Source of the DNA: Acidiferrimicrobium sp. IK
GTDB lineage: Bacteria > Actinomycetota > Acidimicrobiia > Acidimicrobiales > Palsa-688
Length of the DNA stretch: 64,000 bases
Assembly: GCF_025499425.1 (NCBI RefSeq)
Contig: NZ_JAIMCB010000015.1
Span: 58,688-122,687 of the forward strand
Direction of reading: 5' to 3'
This document shows positions 43,795 to 52,511 of the stretch, one piece after another. The notes under the pieces are model-generated. The model was not told the origin of the DNA. It did not search any database and saw nothing but the letters and a program-made list of their open reading frames with translations. How positions within the stretch are numbered: position 1 is the stretch's first letter; every line of letters begins with the position of its first letter. The translations under genes and the position numbers were made by a program.

Positions 43795-44579
43795 CGCCCG
43801 GTCCCCTCGAAAACCGTCGGGGCGGGGCCCGACAGCACGATGTCCCATCGGTACCCGGTGCACCACTCTTCCTGCGTCACGTCATGGTCGTAGGCCGCGA
43901 TCAGCCGGGCGCGCGCCGCTGGATCGGTCACCGACTGGAGGATCGGATCCAACGGGAACAGCGGATCTCCGGGGAAGTACATCTGGGTCACCAGCCGCTG
44001 GGCGAACGCGGTGCCGAACAACGAGAAGTGGATGTGCGCCGGCCGCCACGCGTTCCGGTGGTTGCGCCACGGGTAGGGCCCCGGCTTGACGGTCACGAAA
44101 CGGTACGAGCCGTCGGGCCCGGTCAGGCACCGCCCGGTACCCGTGAAGTTGGGGTCGAGCGGCGCCGGGTGCTGGTCGCGCTGGTGGATGTACCGGCCGG
44201 CCGCGTTGGCCTGCCAGACCTCGACCAGCTGCCCGGCGACGGCCCGACCGCGGCCGTCGAGGACCCTCCCGGTGACGATCATCCGCTCACCCAGGGGTTC
44301 ACCGCGGTGCTGGATGGTGAGGTCGGCGTCGAGCTCGCCGACGTCCCTCGGACCGAAGACCGGCGACGCCAGCTCGACGCCTTCGGGGTCGAGCACCACC
44401 GCGGGGTGGCGGGGATGGCGCAACGCCGAGCTGCGGTACGGCGGGTAGTCCAGCCGGGGCTGCGCACCGGCCGCGCCGTCGAGCGACGCGATCTCGTCGC
44501 TTATCTCCCGCTGCGTTGGGATCACCGGGGCCGGGCTGGCGGTGCTCGGCGCATCGCGTTGGTCGCTGCTGGCGCTCAC
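43791..44579 (-). CDS. pcaH: Protocatechuate 3,4-dioxygenase beta subunit
   Basis: 262 residues. Iron-binding chain of the ring-cleaving dioxygenase. Fe ligands lie in AGRYIHQRDQ (Tyr), GPYPWRNHRNAWRPAHIHFSLFG (Tyr and the His-X-His pair). GRVLDGRGRAVAGQLVEVWQANAAG is the family signature. Converts protocatechuate to 3-carboxy-cis,cis-muconate. Ten bases follow the tcuB-like stop, so pcaHGBL is downstream in the same transcript. Confidence 0.95.
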   Translation of the reverse strand: MSASSDQRDAPSTASPAPVIPTQREISDEIASLDGAAGAQPRLDYPPYRSSALRHPRHPAVVLDPEGVELASPVFGPRDVGELDADLTIQHRGEPLGERMIVTGRVLDGRGRAVAGQLVEVWQANAAGRYIHQRDQHPAPLDPNFTGTGRCLTGPDGSYRFVTVKPGPYPWRNHRNAWRPAHIHFSLFGTAFAQRLVTQMYFPGDPLFPLDPILQSVTDPAARARLIAAYDHDVTQEEWCTGYRWDIVLSGPAPTVFEGTGR

Positions 44580-44589
44580 GGCCCCGAAT

Positions 44590-45714
44590 CTACGACGCCG
44601 GGACCGCCGCAGCCTGACGGAACTCCAGAGCGTGCTTGTAGATCGCCAGCACCCGGAACACCCAGTGGACGAACTTGGTGTAGGGGAAGATGGAGAAAGT
44701 GGCCAGCACGGCAGCCAGGTGAAGCGCCAACAGCGGCCCGAACGCGGCGGTGTGGCGCAGGACCAGCGTGGCCAGGCCGGTGAGGGCCAGCAGCATCAGG
44801 TCGAGCAGCATCGCGATGTCCGCCCGACGCATGGTCTCGGTCCCCTGCAGCCGGTCGGCCTTCCGCTTCATCGCCAGGAGACCGACGCAACCGAGGGTGA
44901 TCATGACCCCTCCGACCGTCCCGGCCACAACCGGCACCGACCACAGCCCGTAGGGCGGCAGGCTACCGAGGAACTGCTCGAGGATGGCCGCCGACGTGGT
45001 GGACACGAAGCACAGCCCGAACCCGTAGGAGACCAGGTGGTGGGTCCGCCGCCGGGACGGTGAGGGTTTCCCTTCGACGTAGTCGCAGTCCTGGCCCCCG
45101 CCGTGCATGTGGGCCAGGGTGGCCGATTGGCTGACCGCGGCTCCCCACGCCCTCCAGTCGAGGAGGTCGCCGAGCGGCCCGTGGGTGGCGGACCAGTAGC
45201 GGCAGGCGGCGGACACCAGCACCCCGAGACCGAACACCACCGGAACCGTCATGAGGACCACGAGCTCGAGATGCGGGACCAGGCCATAGGCGGACGCGCT
45301 GCGATTTGAGGACAGCTCCGGCATGTTGCCGGCGCCCGCGGCCAGGCCGAGGACGAACGCCGCGGCCAGGACCGTCAGCGCGATCAGCCGGGCCGGCCGG
45401 GGCAGCCGTCCGGTCCACCCGGGCCGCCAGATGAACTCCCGGTAGGTCTCCTCCCGGATCTGGGTGAAGATCTGGGGAGGGTTGAGGTCGAATTCGTGGG
45501 GCGCGGTGTACATGCACGCGCTGAAGCAGTCGCGGCAGTCGTGGCACAGGTTACCCAGGTGGAGCATGTCCCCCTTGGTCAGATTGGTGCGCAGCTCTAG
45601 CCCCGGCCAAACCGGGCAATACCCCTCGCAATAGCGGCAGGAGTTGCAGACGTTCAGCTGCCGCTCGGCCTCGTCGAAGAGGCCCAGCCCACCGGTCCGG
45701 TCACGGGCAGGCAT
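44590..45714 (-). CDS. TcuB/CitB-like membrane iron-sulfur electron-transfer protein
   Basis: 374 residues. N-terminal cysteine motifs for 4Fe-4S clusters, CNSCRYCEGYCPVWP and CHDCRDCFSACMYT, then about six membrane helices (for example LIALTVLAAAFVLGLAAGAG and LHLAAVLATFSIFPYTKFVHWVF). This is the TcuB layout of tricarballylate utilisation, in which TcuB re-oxidises the flavoprotein TcuA and passes electrons to the quinone pool. Unexpectedly it is the first gene of the pcaHGBL operon. A TcuA-like flavoprotein lies at 33.3 kb. Confidence 0.85.
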   Translation of the reverse strand: MPARDRTGGLGLFDEAERQLNVCNSCRYCEGYCPVWPGLELRTNLTKGDMLHLGNLCHDCRDCFSACMYTAPHEFDLNPPQIFTQIREETYREFIWRPGWTGRLPRPARLIALTVLAAAFVLGLAAGAGNMPELSSNRSASAYGLVPHLELVVLMTVPVVFGLGVLVSAACRYWSATHGPLGDLLDWRAWGAAVSQSATLAHMHGGGQDCDYVEGKPSPSRRRTHHLVSYGFGLCFVSTTSAAILEQFLGSLPPYGLWSVPVVAGTVGGVMITLGCVGLLAMKRKADRLQGTETMRRADIAMLLDLMLLALTGLATLVLRHTAAFGPLLALHLAAVLATFSIFPYTKFVHWVFRVLAIYKHALEFRQAAAVPAS

Positions 45715-45834
45715 GGCGTGATGCCGCCTCCCCGGCGATGCGTCCCGTCGACCGGCGCCCCGCGGGCGGCTACCGGGGCCCGAAGCTGACGGGCGGGCCC
45801 GGCGGGCGCAGCGACGGGGGCGGCGCCCGACGCT

Positions 45835-46476
45835 TCAGACCGAGAGCGAGTCGCCGGGGGGGAGGATGGTCAACGGCACGCTGCCGAGCATGTCGGGGCC
45901 GATGAAACGGGCCATCGACTGCTGGCCCAGCTCGCTCAGCATCAGCTCGTGGATCTGGATCAGCTGCGCCGGCTTGACCGCCCGCACGTAGTCCACCGCG
46001 TGGCCCAGCTTGGTCCACGGCCCGCTGGTCGGCAGCAGCAGCGTCGACACTGGAGCCAGCGGTACGTGGTAGGCGTCACCGGGGTGGTACAGCTGCCCGT
46101 CCACCAGGTACCCCACGTTGGCGCAGCGGGGAACGTCGGGGTGGATCTCGGCGTGGATGTCCCCGAACACCGCCACGTCGAAGCCCTCCATGCTCAGTCG
46201 GTCGCCTTCGGACACGGCCGTGACCTGACCGGCGCGGGCCTCCCAGCGGTTGACCACCGCGCCCGGTCCGTAGACCTTGAGCTCCGGGCGGGCGTCGAGG
46301 GCGGCGGCGATGGCCTCCTCGTCGAAGTGGTCGGGATGCTCGTGGGTGATGAGGATCGTGTCGCTCGACGCGATCAGTTCGGTGGCGTTGGGAGTGAACG
46401 CGCCCGGGTCGACCAGGAGGTGGCCGGTGCCCTTGTCGAGCGTCACGCAGGCGTGGGCGTGCTTGGTCAGTTCCAA
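45835..46476 (-). CDS. MBL-fold metallo-hydrolase, UlaG-like
   Basis: 213 residues. Metal site ITHEHPDHFDEEAI (HxHxDH), GDIHAEIH, and GYLVDGQLYHPGDAYH; N-terminus MELTKHAHACVTLDKGTGHLLVDPG is UlaG/YtnP-style. Substrate unknown. It follows the ArsR gene by 34 bases on the same strand, so the pair is likely co-transcribed and divergent from the Hyf-like operon. Confidence 0.88.
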   Translation of the reverse strand: MELTKHAHACVTLDKGTGHLLVDPGAFTPNATELIASSDTILITHEHPDHFDEEAIAAALDARPELKVYGPGAVVNRWEARAGQVTAVSEGDRLSMEGFDVAVFGDIHAEIHPDVPRCANVGYLVDGQLYHPGDAYHVPLAPVSTLLLPTSGPWTKLGHAVDYVRAVKPAQLIQIHELMLSELGQQSMARFIGPDMLGSVPLTILPPGDSLSV

Positions 46477-46510
46477 GGAGACATCCTTTCGTCAGGCGAC
46501 CGCTTCGGTT

Positions 46511-46846
46511 TCAGCGGGTGTCATTCTGCAGTTCGGCGAGGATGGCCTCTCGGGATTGGAGAAGCGAGGACGTGAGGATGCGCTTCGCTACTTCGAGCAG
46601 CTCGAAGACGGCAGGGTCAGCGACCGAGTAGATGACGCTGGCCCCTTCCTTGCGGGTCTGGACCAGGCCGGCGCGTCGCAGCACGGCGAGCTGTTGGGAG
46701 AGGTGGGAGGCCTCGATGCCGACCTCGGGCACGAGCTGGCCCACCGTCCTCTCGCCGTCGCGGAGGACCTCGAGGACGCGGATGCGGGCCGGATGGCTGA
46801 GGGTCTTGAAGAACTCGGCTTTGACCTGGTGGATCGGGGCAGCCAC
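46511..46846 (-). CDS. ArsR/SmtB-family regulator
   Basis: 111 residues from GTG 46846. Winged HTH: VKAEFFKTLSHPARIRVLEVLRDGERTVGQLVPEVGIEASHLSQQLAVLRRAGLVQTRKEG. The usual metal-binding ELCVCD is replaced by VPEVGIEA, so it probably does not sense metal. In Mycobacterium tuberculosis the ArsR-like Rv0081 sits before the equivalent hyc-like genes and is hypoxia-linked; here it is divergent from them, and repeats fill the intergenic region. Confidence 0.88.
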   Translation of the reverse strand: MAAPIHQVKAEFFKTLSHPARIRVLEVLRDGERTVGQLVPEVGIEASHLSQQLAVLRRAGLVQTRKEGASVIYSVADPAVFELLEVAKRILTSSLLQSREAILAELQNDTR

Positions 46847-46857
46847 TGCCGGGCAGT

Positions 46858-46913
46858 GTATCCGCGACCTCGCATAGCTGAGTATCCGCAAGAAATGTAA
46901 ACTGCCAGCTATG
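46858..46913. promoter_or_regulatory. Repeats in the arsR/hyf divergent promoter
   Basis: GTATCCGC occurs directly repeated at 46858-46865 and 46882-46889 (24-base period), and CATAGCTG (46873-46880) is mirrored by CAGCTATG (46906-46913). Both arrangements lie between the divergent starts and are candidate ArsR sites. Confidence 0.5.
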
Positions 46914-46936
46914 TCAGGTGATTGGAGGTGGGGTGT

Positions 46937-47419
46937 ATGGCTGGGTTGACAGGCCGGATCCGCCGCCTCGGCCGAATCGCCGAGCCGGCCCCGCCGGCTC
47001 CTGGGCCTCTCCAAGACGCCTCCGAGGTCGGTCGCGGGTCGCTGCAGCTGCGCCACGTGGACGCCGGATCGTGCAACGGGTGCGAGGTGGAGATCTCCGG
47101 CTGCTTCTCGCCGGTATACGACGCAGAGCGTTACGGCGCCCGGTTGGTGGCCTCCCCCCGCCACGCCGATGGGGTGCTGGTGAGCGGGGTCGTGACCAGG
47201 AACATGGCGTCGGCGCTGGTCGACGCGGTCAACGCGGTACCCGCCCCCAGAGTCGTGATCGCGGTCGGGGACTGCGCGTGTGACGGCGGCGTGTTCTCGG
47301 AGGCATACGGCGTGGTGGGACCGGCCGGCGCGGTCATCGGGGTCGACGTCGCGGTCCCGGGCTGCCCGCCGGAGCCGGCTCAGATCATCGACGCTCTGCG
47401 GAAACTGACGCGACGGTGA
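46937..47419 (+). CDS. hyfI: NuoB/HyfI-like 4Fe-4S small subunit
   Basis: 160 residues from ATG 46937 (GGAGGTGGGG upstream). Complex I/group 4 hydrogenase small subunit with the four cluster ligands visible: DAGSCNGCEVEIS, GDCACDGG and VPGCPPEP. It would carry the proximal N2-type cluster of the membrane complex encoded downstream. Stop overlaps the next start (GTGA). Confidence 0.9.
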   Translation: MAGLTGRIRRLGRIAEPAPPAPGPLQDASEVGRGSLQLRHVDAGSCNGCEVEISGCFSPVYDAERYGARLVASPRHADGVLVSGVVTRNMASALVDAVNAVPAPRVVIAVGDCACDGGVFSEAYGVVGPAGAVIGVDVAVPGCPPEPAQIIDALRKLTRR

Positions 47420-49413
47420 CCGCTACCGTCGAGTCGACGGTCAGCGCGCCGCGGCGCGGGACCGGTCGGCCGGCGGCGGGGCTGGCCCCGGCGCTGGCCG
47501 GGACGGTGACAGTCGGGCTCGGCGGCGCCGCCGGGCTTCTCGGCGTGCTGGGGATCTCCGGGCATGGAGGCGGCGTGCGCTTGGGCTGGTTGCTGCCACT
47601 GGCCGGAGTGGACTTCGCGGTGTCGGCCACCGCCGGCCTGTTCATGCTCCTCGTCGGGCTGGTGGCCGTGGCAGCCGGTGTCTACAGCATCGGCTATTTC
47701 CGAACCTCTGGTGCGTCAACGATCACCTTGGCCGTGGCACCGGTGTTCACCGCGGCGATGTTGGGTGTGCTGGCCGCCGGCTCGGTGGTCACGCTGCTGG
47801 TGTGCTGGGAGATGATGGCCCTGGCGTCGCTCGTCGGGGTGCTGAGCGACCACCACCGCCCCGCCGCGCTCGACGCGGGCCGGTGGTACGCGGGCATGAC
47901 CCAACTCGGCTTCGTCGCCATACTCGTCGGGCTGGTCGTGCTGAGCGCGTCGGGCGGCTCCGGCGACATGGTGTTGCTGGGCCGCCACGCCGGACGCCTG
48001 ACCCCGACGGCCCGCAACGCGGTGTTCGCGTTGACGGCACTCGGGTTCGGGTCCAAGGCCGGGCTGGTCCCGCTGCACGTGTGGCTGCCGCGAGCCCATC
48101 CCGAGGCGCCCGGCCCGGTGTCGGCGCTGATGAGCGCCGCGATGGTCGCGGTCGGGATCTACGGTCTGGTCCGCGTCGACGTGCAGATCCTCGGGCCGGG
48201 ACCCCGCTGGTGGGCGGTGGCGGTGCTCGGGTTCGGTGCCCTGTCGGCTGTGTACGGGGTGCTGCAGGCGTCGGTGTCGACCGACCTCAAGCGGCTGCTG
48301 GCGTACTCGACCACCGAGAACATGGGCGTCGTGGCCGTCGGGGTGGGCGCGGGGATGCTGCTGATCGACTACCACCGCCCGGGGGCCGCCGCGGTCGCCA
48401 TAGCCGCGGCGCTCGTGCACACCGTCGCCCACGCCGTGTTCAAGGCGCTGTTGTTTCTGTCCGCCGGGGCGGCCGTCGCCGCCACCGGTATCCGCGACTT
48501 GGACCGCCTCGGCGGCCTGGCGGTCCGTATGCCGGCCACCACCATCCTCTTCGCGGTGGGGGCGCTCGGCGCGTCGGGGTTGCCGCTCGGCGCCGGTTTC
48601 GTGAGCGAATGGCTGCTCCTCCAGGCGCTGATACACACCGAACCCGGCTCGGGCACCCTCCTGGCAGTGGTCATGCCGGTCGCGGTCGGGGTGGTCGCGC
48701 TCAGCACCGGGCTGGGCGTGGCCGCCATGGTGAAGGCCTTCGGTGTCGGCTTCCTGGCCCGGCCCCGCAGCCCCGAGGCCGCCGAGGCCCGCGAGGCGTC
48801 ACCGAGCATGGTGGCGGGGATGAGCTTCGCGGCCGCCGCGTGTGGGGTGGCCGCGGTCGCTCCGGTGGTGCTGTCAGCAGCATTGGACAAGGTGCTCGGG
48901 GAAACCCCCGGCGTCGGCCTGAGCGCCGCGCCCAGCCTCGGTGTGGTGCTGCGCCTGCCCGGCTTGGCCGGGTCGGTGTCACCAGCGGTCCTGGCCGCAG
49001 CGGTGGTGTCGGTCACCCTGGCGGTCGTCGTCCTCGCCGGGCGAGCCGGCGCCCGGCGGCGGCCGGCCGCGGTGACCGCGCCGCTTTGGACCTGCGGGGC
49101 CGGCCCGCTGAGCGAGCGGATGGAGTACACCGCGACGTCATTCGCCCAGCCGCTGCAGCAGGTCTTCGACGTGGTGCTCAGGCCCGAAGTCGACGTGGAG
49201 GTGTCCCACGCGGGGGGATCGGAGTACCTAGTCGAGCGGGTCCGGTTCCGGAGTCGGGTGGACGACACCGTCGAGCTGCGCCTGTACCGACCGATCCTCG
49301 CCGCCGTAAGCCGGTGGGCCGGTTGGGTCCGCCGGGCCCACCCCGGCAGCGTCCACCTCTACATCGGTTACGGCGCCATCGGGGTCACCGTCGTGCTGGT
49401 CGTGGCCCGGTGA
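47416..49413 (+). CDS. hyfB: HyfB/NuoL-like proton-translocating subunit
   Basis: 665 residues, about 16 membrane helices. Proton-antiporter-type signature: GFGSKAGLVPLHVWLPRAHPEAPGPVSALMSAAMVAVGIYGLVRV (conserved Lys and His in helices) and DLKRLLAYSTTENMGVVAVGVGAG. A hydrophilic C-terminal extension follows the last core helix. Antiporter-like subunit for coupling redox chemistry to ion movement. GTG start. Confidence 0.9.
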   Translation: MTATVESTVSAPRRGTGRPAAGLAPALAGTVTVGLGGAAGLLGVLGISGHGGGVRLGWLLPLAGVDFAVSATAGLFMLLVGLVAVAAGVYSIGYFRTSGASTITLAVAPVFTAAMLGVLAAGSVVTLLVCWEMMALASLVGVLSDHHRPAALDAGRWYAGMTQLGFVAILVGLVVLSASGGSGDMVLLGRHAGRLTPTARNAVFALTALGFGSKAGLVPLHVWLPRAHPEAPGPVSALMSAAMVAVGIYGLVRVDVQILGPGPRWWAVAVLGFGALSAVYGVLQASVSTDLKRLLAYSTTENMGVVAVGVGAGMLLIDYHRPGAAAVAIAAALVHTVAHAVFKALLFLSAGAAVAATGIRDLDRLGGLAVRMPATTILFAVGALGASGLPLGAGFVSEWLLLQALIHTEPGSGTLLAVVMPVAVGVVALSTGLGVAAMVKAFGVGFLARPRSPEAAEAREASPSMVAGMSFAAAACGVAAVAPVVLSAALDKVLGETPGVGLSAAPSLGVVLRLPGLAGSVSPAVLAAAVVSVTLAVVVLAGRAGARRRPAAVTAPLWTCGAGPLSERMEYTATSFAQPLQQVFDVVLRPEVDVEVSHAGGSEYLVERVRFRSRVDDTVELRLYRPILAAVSRWAGWVRRAHPGSVHLYIGYGAIGVTVVLVVAR

Positions 49414-50372
49414 ACCCCGGCGGGATCTTGGGGGCGGCGGCCCAGACCGCCGCGGTCGGGCTCGGCGCGCCGGGCCTGGTGGGCGGGATGCGCCAGGTCC
49501 GGGCCCGGATGGAGGGACGGGCCGGTCCGGGAGTGGCCCAGCCCTACCGGGATCTGCGCAAGCTGCTCGGCAAGCAGTCGATCACCCCGGAAGGCACGAC
49601 GGTTGTCTTCGCGGCCGCCCCGGCGGTCATCGCCGCCGCCACCCTGGTGATCGCCGCCACGATCCCGCTGGCCACCACCGCCTCCCCGCTCGACGGTGCC
49701 GCCGACCTGCTCGCAGTGGTCGGCCTGCTGCTGATCGGCACCGTCTCGTTGGTCCTGGCCGGCCTCGACACCGGCACCCCTTTCGGGGGGATGGGCGCCA
49801 GCCGGGAGACGACCATCGCGGCGCTGGTCGAACCGACGGTGCTCCTCGCCGTGTTCGCCCTGTCCATCCCGGCCGGGTCGTCCAACCTGGCCGTGATAGT
49901 GGCTGACACGCTGCGCCGTCCTAGCGACGTGCTCTCGCCGGCCGGCGCCCTGGCGTTCGCGGCGATCGTGGTGGTGATCATCGCCGAGACCGGACGCCTG
50001 CCGGTCGACAACCCGGCCACCCACCTCGAGCTGACGATGGTGCACGAAGCGATGGTCCTCGAGTACTCGGGCCCGAAGCTGGCGGTCATCGAGTGGGGTG
50101 CGGCCATGCGACTGACGGTCCTGCTCGGCCTGCTCGTCAACCTGTTCGCCCCGTGGGGCGTGGCCGGACGCCACGCCGGCCTGGTCGGTGTCGCAGCGGG
50201 CCTGGCGGCGGTCGCGGTCAAGGTGGCGGTGGCGGCGGCGGCGCTGGCCGCCGGGGAGGTCTACCTGGCCAAGATCCGGCTGTTCCGGGTACCCGAGCTG
50301 CTCGCCGGGTCGTTCCTGCTCGGCCTGCTGGCGGTCACCGCCTCCTACTTCCTGGCGTCACCGCAGGCGTGA
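49410..50372 (+). CDS. hyfC: HyfC/HycD/NuoH-like membrane subunit
   Basis: 320 residues from GTG 49410 (overlaps the hyfB stop). Membrane-arm subunit linking the antiporter to the catalytic arm: QPYRDLRKLLGKQSITPEGTT, IAETGRLPVDNPATHLELTMVHEAMVLEYSGPKLAVIEW, the latter being the NuoH/HyfC signature. About eight helices. The frame is open long before the start only as a shadow of hyfB. Confidence 0.9.
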   Translation: MNPGGILGAAAQTAAVGLGAPGLVGGMRQVRARMEGRAGPGVAQPYRDLRKLLGKQSITPEGTTVVFAAAPAVIAAATLVIAATIPLATTASPLDGAADLLAVVGLLLIGTVSLVLAGLDTGTPFGGMGASRETTIAALVEPTVLLAVFALSIPAGSSNLAVIVADTLRRPSDVLSPAGALAFAAIVVVIIAETGRLPVDNPATHLELTMVHEAMVLEYSGPKLAVIEWGAAMRLTVLLGLLVNLFAPWGVAGRHAGLVGVAAGLAAVAVKVAVAAAALAAGEVYLAKIRLFRVPELLAGSFLLGLLAVTASYFLASPQA

Positions 50373-50382
50373 CGGTCCCTCG

Positions 50383-51045
50383 GTGAGCGCATCCGCGTAC
50401 TTGAGCGGCGTCAACCTGGTCGCCGGAGGCCTCCTAGTGCTGACCGTCGCGGTGGTTTGGCGCCGCGACCTGGCCGCGATGATCCGCCTCCTGGCTCTGC
50501 AAGGCCTGTTCCTCGGCGCCATCCCGGTCCTGGCGGGCGTCTACCACCGCGACGCTCAGCTGGTGGTCGTGGGAGTGGCCGTGGCCGCTCTGCGAGCCGG
50601 CCTGTTCCCCCGCCTGCTGCGCGCCCGGCTGCGCGGTGAGCCGGCCGAGGACCGCGAAGCCGCCCCGCTTGTGACCACGACGGCGTCGCTGCTCGCGGCG
50701 GCCGCGTTGATCATCGTCGCCTACGTCGTCGCCGCTCCCGTCGTTCGCCTGGGTCCTGATGGACCGGCCCGGGCCGCCCCCGTCGGGTTCGCCATGGTGT
50801 TCATCGGGATCTTCCTGCTCGTCACCCGGCGCAAGGCCCTGTCGCAGGTGATCGGGCTGCTCATCCTCGACAACGGCATCGACGCGGTGGCTTTCGTGGC
50901 CGCGGCCGGGGTGCCGGTCATCGTGGAGCTCGGCGTGTCGCTCGATGTCCTACTCGGGGTGCTGGTACTCGGCGTGCTGGCCGGCCGCATGCACGCCAAG
51001 TTCGGCGGGACTGACCTCGACGAACTGAGGGAACTGCACGAATGA
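50383..51045 (+). CDS. hyfE: HyfE/HycP-like membrane subunit
   Basis: 220 residues from GTG 50383, ten bases after hyfC. Six or seven hydrophobic helices; KALSQVIGLLILDNGIDAVAFVAAAGVPVIVELGVSLDVLLGVLVLG corresponds to the HyfE block that is equivalent to NuoK. Stop overlaps the next ATG by four bases. Confidence 0.85.
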   Translation: MSASAYLSGVNLVAGGLLVLTVAVVWRRDLAAMIRLLALQGLFLGAIPVLAGVYHRDAQLVVVGVAVAALRAGLFPRLLRARLRGEPAEDREAAPLVTTTASLLAAAALIIVAYVVAAPVVRLGPDGPARAAPVGFAMVFIGIFLLVTRRKALSQVIGLLILDNGIDAVAFVAAAGVPVIVELGVSLDVLLGVLVLGVLAGRMHAKFGGTDLDELRELHE

Positions 51046-52511
51046 CGACCGCCCTGCTGAGCCTCGCGCCGATCGTCATTCCCCTCGCCGCCGCCGGGCT
51101 GGCGCTGATCTGGGGCTGGACGCGCGTCACCTCGTGGGGGAACGTGGCCGCGTCGCTCGCCGTCTTGGCCTCCGGTGTCGGGCTGGCCGGCCAGGTCGCC
51201 CACCCCGTCTTCAGCGTCGGCCACCTGCTGCGAGCCGACACCCTCACCGCCGTCATGCTCATCGTCATCGGAGGCGTCGGCACCCTCGCCACCTGGTCAA
51301 GCATCGACTACATCGGCGCGGAGCTGGCGGAAGGCGCCACCACCGCGGCCGGCGCCCGCCAGTACGCCACGCTCGTCCCGCTCTTCCTGGCCGCCATGTC
51401 GCTGGCGGTGCTCGCCGACAACCTGGGGGTGATCTGGACCGCCATCGAGGCCACCACCGTCGCCACCGCGTTCCTCGTCGGTCACCGCCGGACCCGCCAG
51501 TCGCTCGAGGCCACCTGGAAGTACGTGATCGTCTGCTCGTTCGGGATCACCGTCGCCTTCCTCGGCACCGTCGTCATCTACCTGGCCAGCATCCACGCCG
51601 GCGCGCCGGCCTCCTCCGCGCTCAACCTCGACGTGCTCGCCGCCCACGCCGGCCGCTTCGACCCGGCGTTGACCCGCCTGGCGGTGGGGTTCCTCTTCGT
51701 CGGCTTCGGGGCCAAGGCGGGCCTGGTCCCGTTTCACACCTGGATCGCCGACGCCCACAGCCAGGCCCCCGGCCCGGTCTCCGCGCTGATGAGCGGCGTG
51801 TTGCTCTCCGTGGCGTTCTCGATCCTCCTGCGGCTACGGGTGATCTCCGACCTGGCCCTCGGCGACGGCTACATGCGGGTCATGTTCTTGACCGTCGGCC
51901 TGGCCACCCTTCTCGTCGCAGTGTCGCTCCTCGTCGGGCAGCGCGACCTCAAGCGGCTCCTCGCATATTCGAGCATCGAGCAGATGGGGCTGCTGGCCGT
52001 CGCGTCGGCTTCCCCGAATCGCCTGGCATCCGCCGGGGTGCTGCTGCTGATCGCCGCCCACGGCATGGCCAAAGCGGTCCTCTTCCTCACCGCCGGACAG
52101 CTGCAGCACGCCCATCACAGCTCGCTGATCGCCGACATCCGCGGCCTGCTGGCCCGCAGCCGGCTCCTCGGGACGACGTTCGCCGTCGGCCTGATCGGCC
52201 TGCTCGGCTTGCCTCCGTTCGGTCTCTTCGCCGCGGAGATCGCTATCGCCCGCGGCATGGCCGCCGACGAGCTGGCCGTCCCGCTCGGCGCGGCCGCTCT
52301 GCTGCTGGCCGTCGGGTTCATCGCCGTCACCCGGCACGGCACCGGCATGCTCCTCGGCAGCTCCCAGCGCGACGCACCCGCACTGGCGGTGTCTCGTACC
52401 GCCGCCGTGCCGCTGCTGGCCGGGATGGTCGCCCTCACCGCCCTTGGCGTGGTCGGCGGCCCAGTGAGCCACCTCTTCACCACCGCCGCCGCAGCCGTGG
52501 GCGGACGGTGA
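51042..52511 (+). CDS. hyfF: HyfF/HycQ-like proton-translocating subunit
   Basis: 489 residues with about 14 helices. Second antiporter-like subunit: GFGAKAGLVPFHTWIADAHSQAPGPVSALMSGVLLSVAFSILLRL and DLKRLLAYSSIEQMGLLAVA; GMAKAVLFLTAGQLQHAHHS follows. Two antiporter-type subunits in one complex imply at least two ion paths. Overlaps both neighbours. Confidence 0.9.
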   Translation: MTTALLSLAPIVIPLAAAGLALIWGWTRVTSWGNVAASLAVLASGVGLAGQVAHPVFSVGHLLRADTLTAVMLIVIGGVGTLATWSSIDYIGAELAEGATTAAGARQYATLVPLFLAAMSLAVLADNLGVIWTAIEATTVATAFLVGHRRTRQSLEATWKYVIVCSFGITVAFLGTVVIYLASIHAGAPASSALNLDVLAAHAGRFDPALTRLAVGFLFVGFGAKAGLVPFHTWIADAHSQAPGPVSALMSGVLLSVAFSILLRLRVISDLALGDGYMRVMFLTVGLATLLVAVSLLVGQRDLKRLLAYSSIEQMGLLAVASASPNRLASAGVLLLIAAHGMAKAVLFLTAGQLQHAHHSSLIADIRGLLARSRLLGTTFAVGLIGLLGLPPFGLFAAEIAIARGMAADELAVPLGAAALLLAVGFIAVTRHGTGMLLGSSQRDAPALAVSRTAAVPLLAGMVALTALGVVGGPVSHLFTTAAAAVGGR

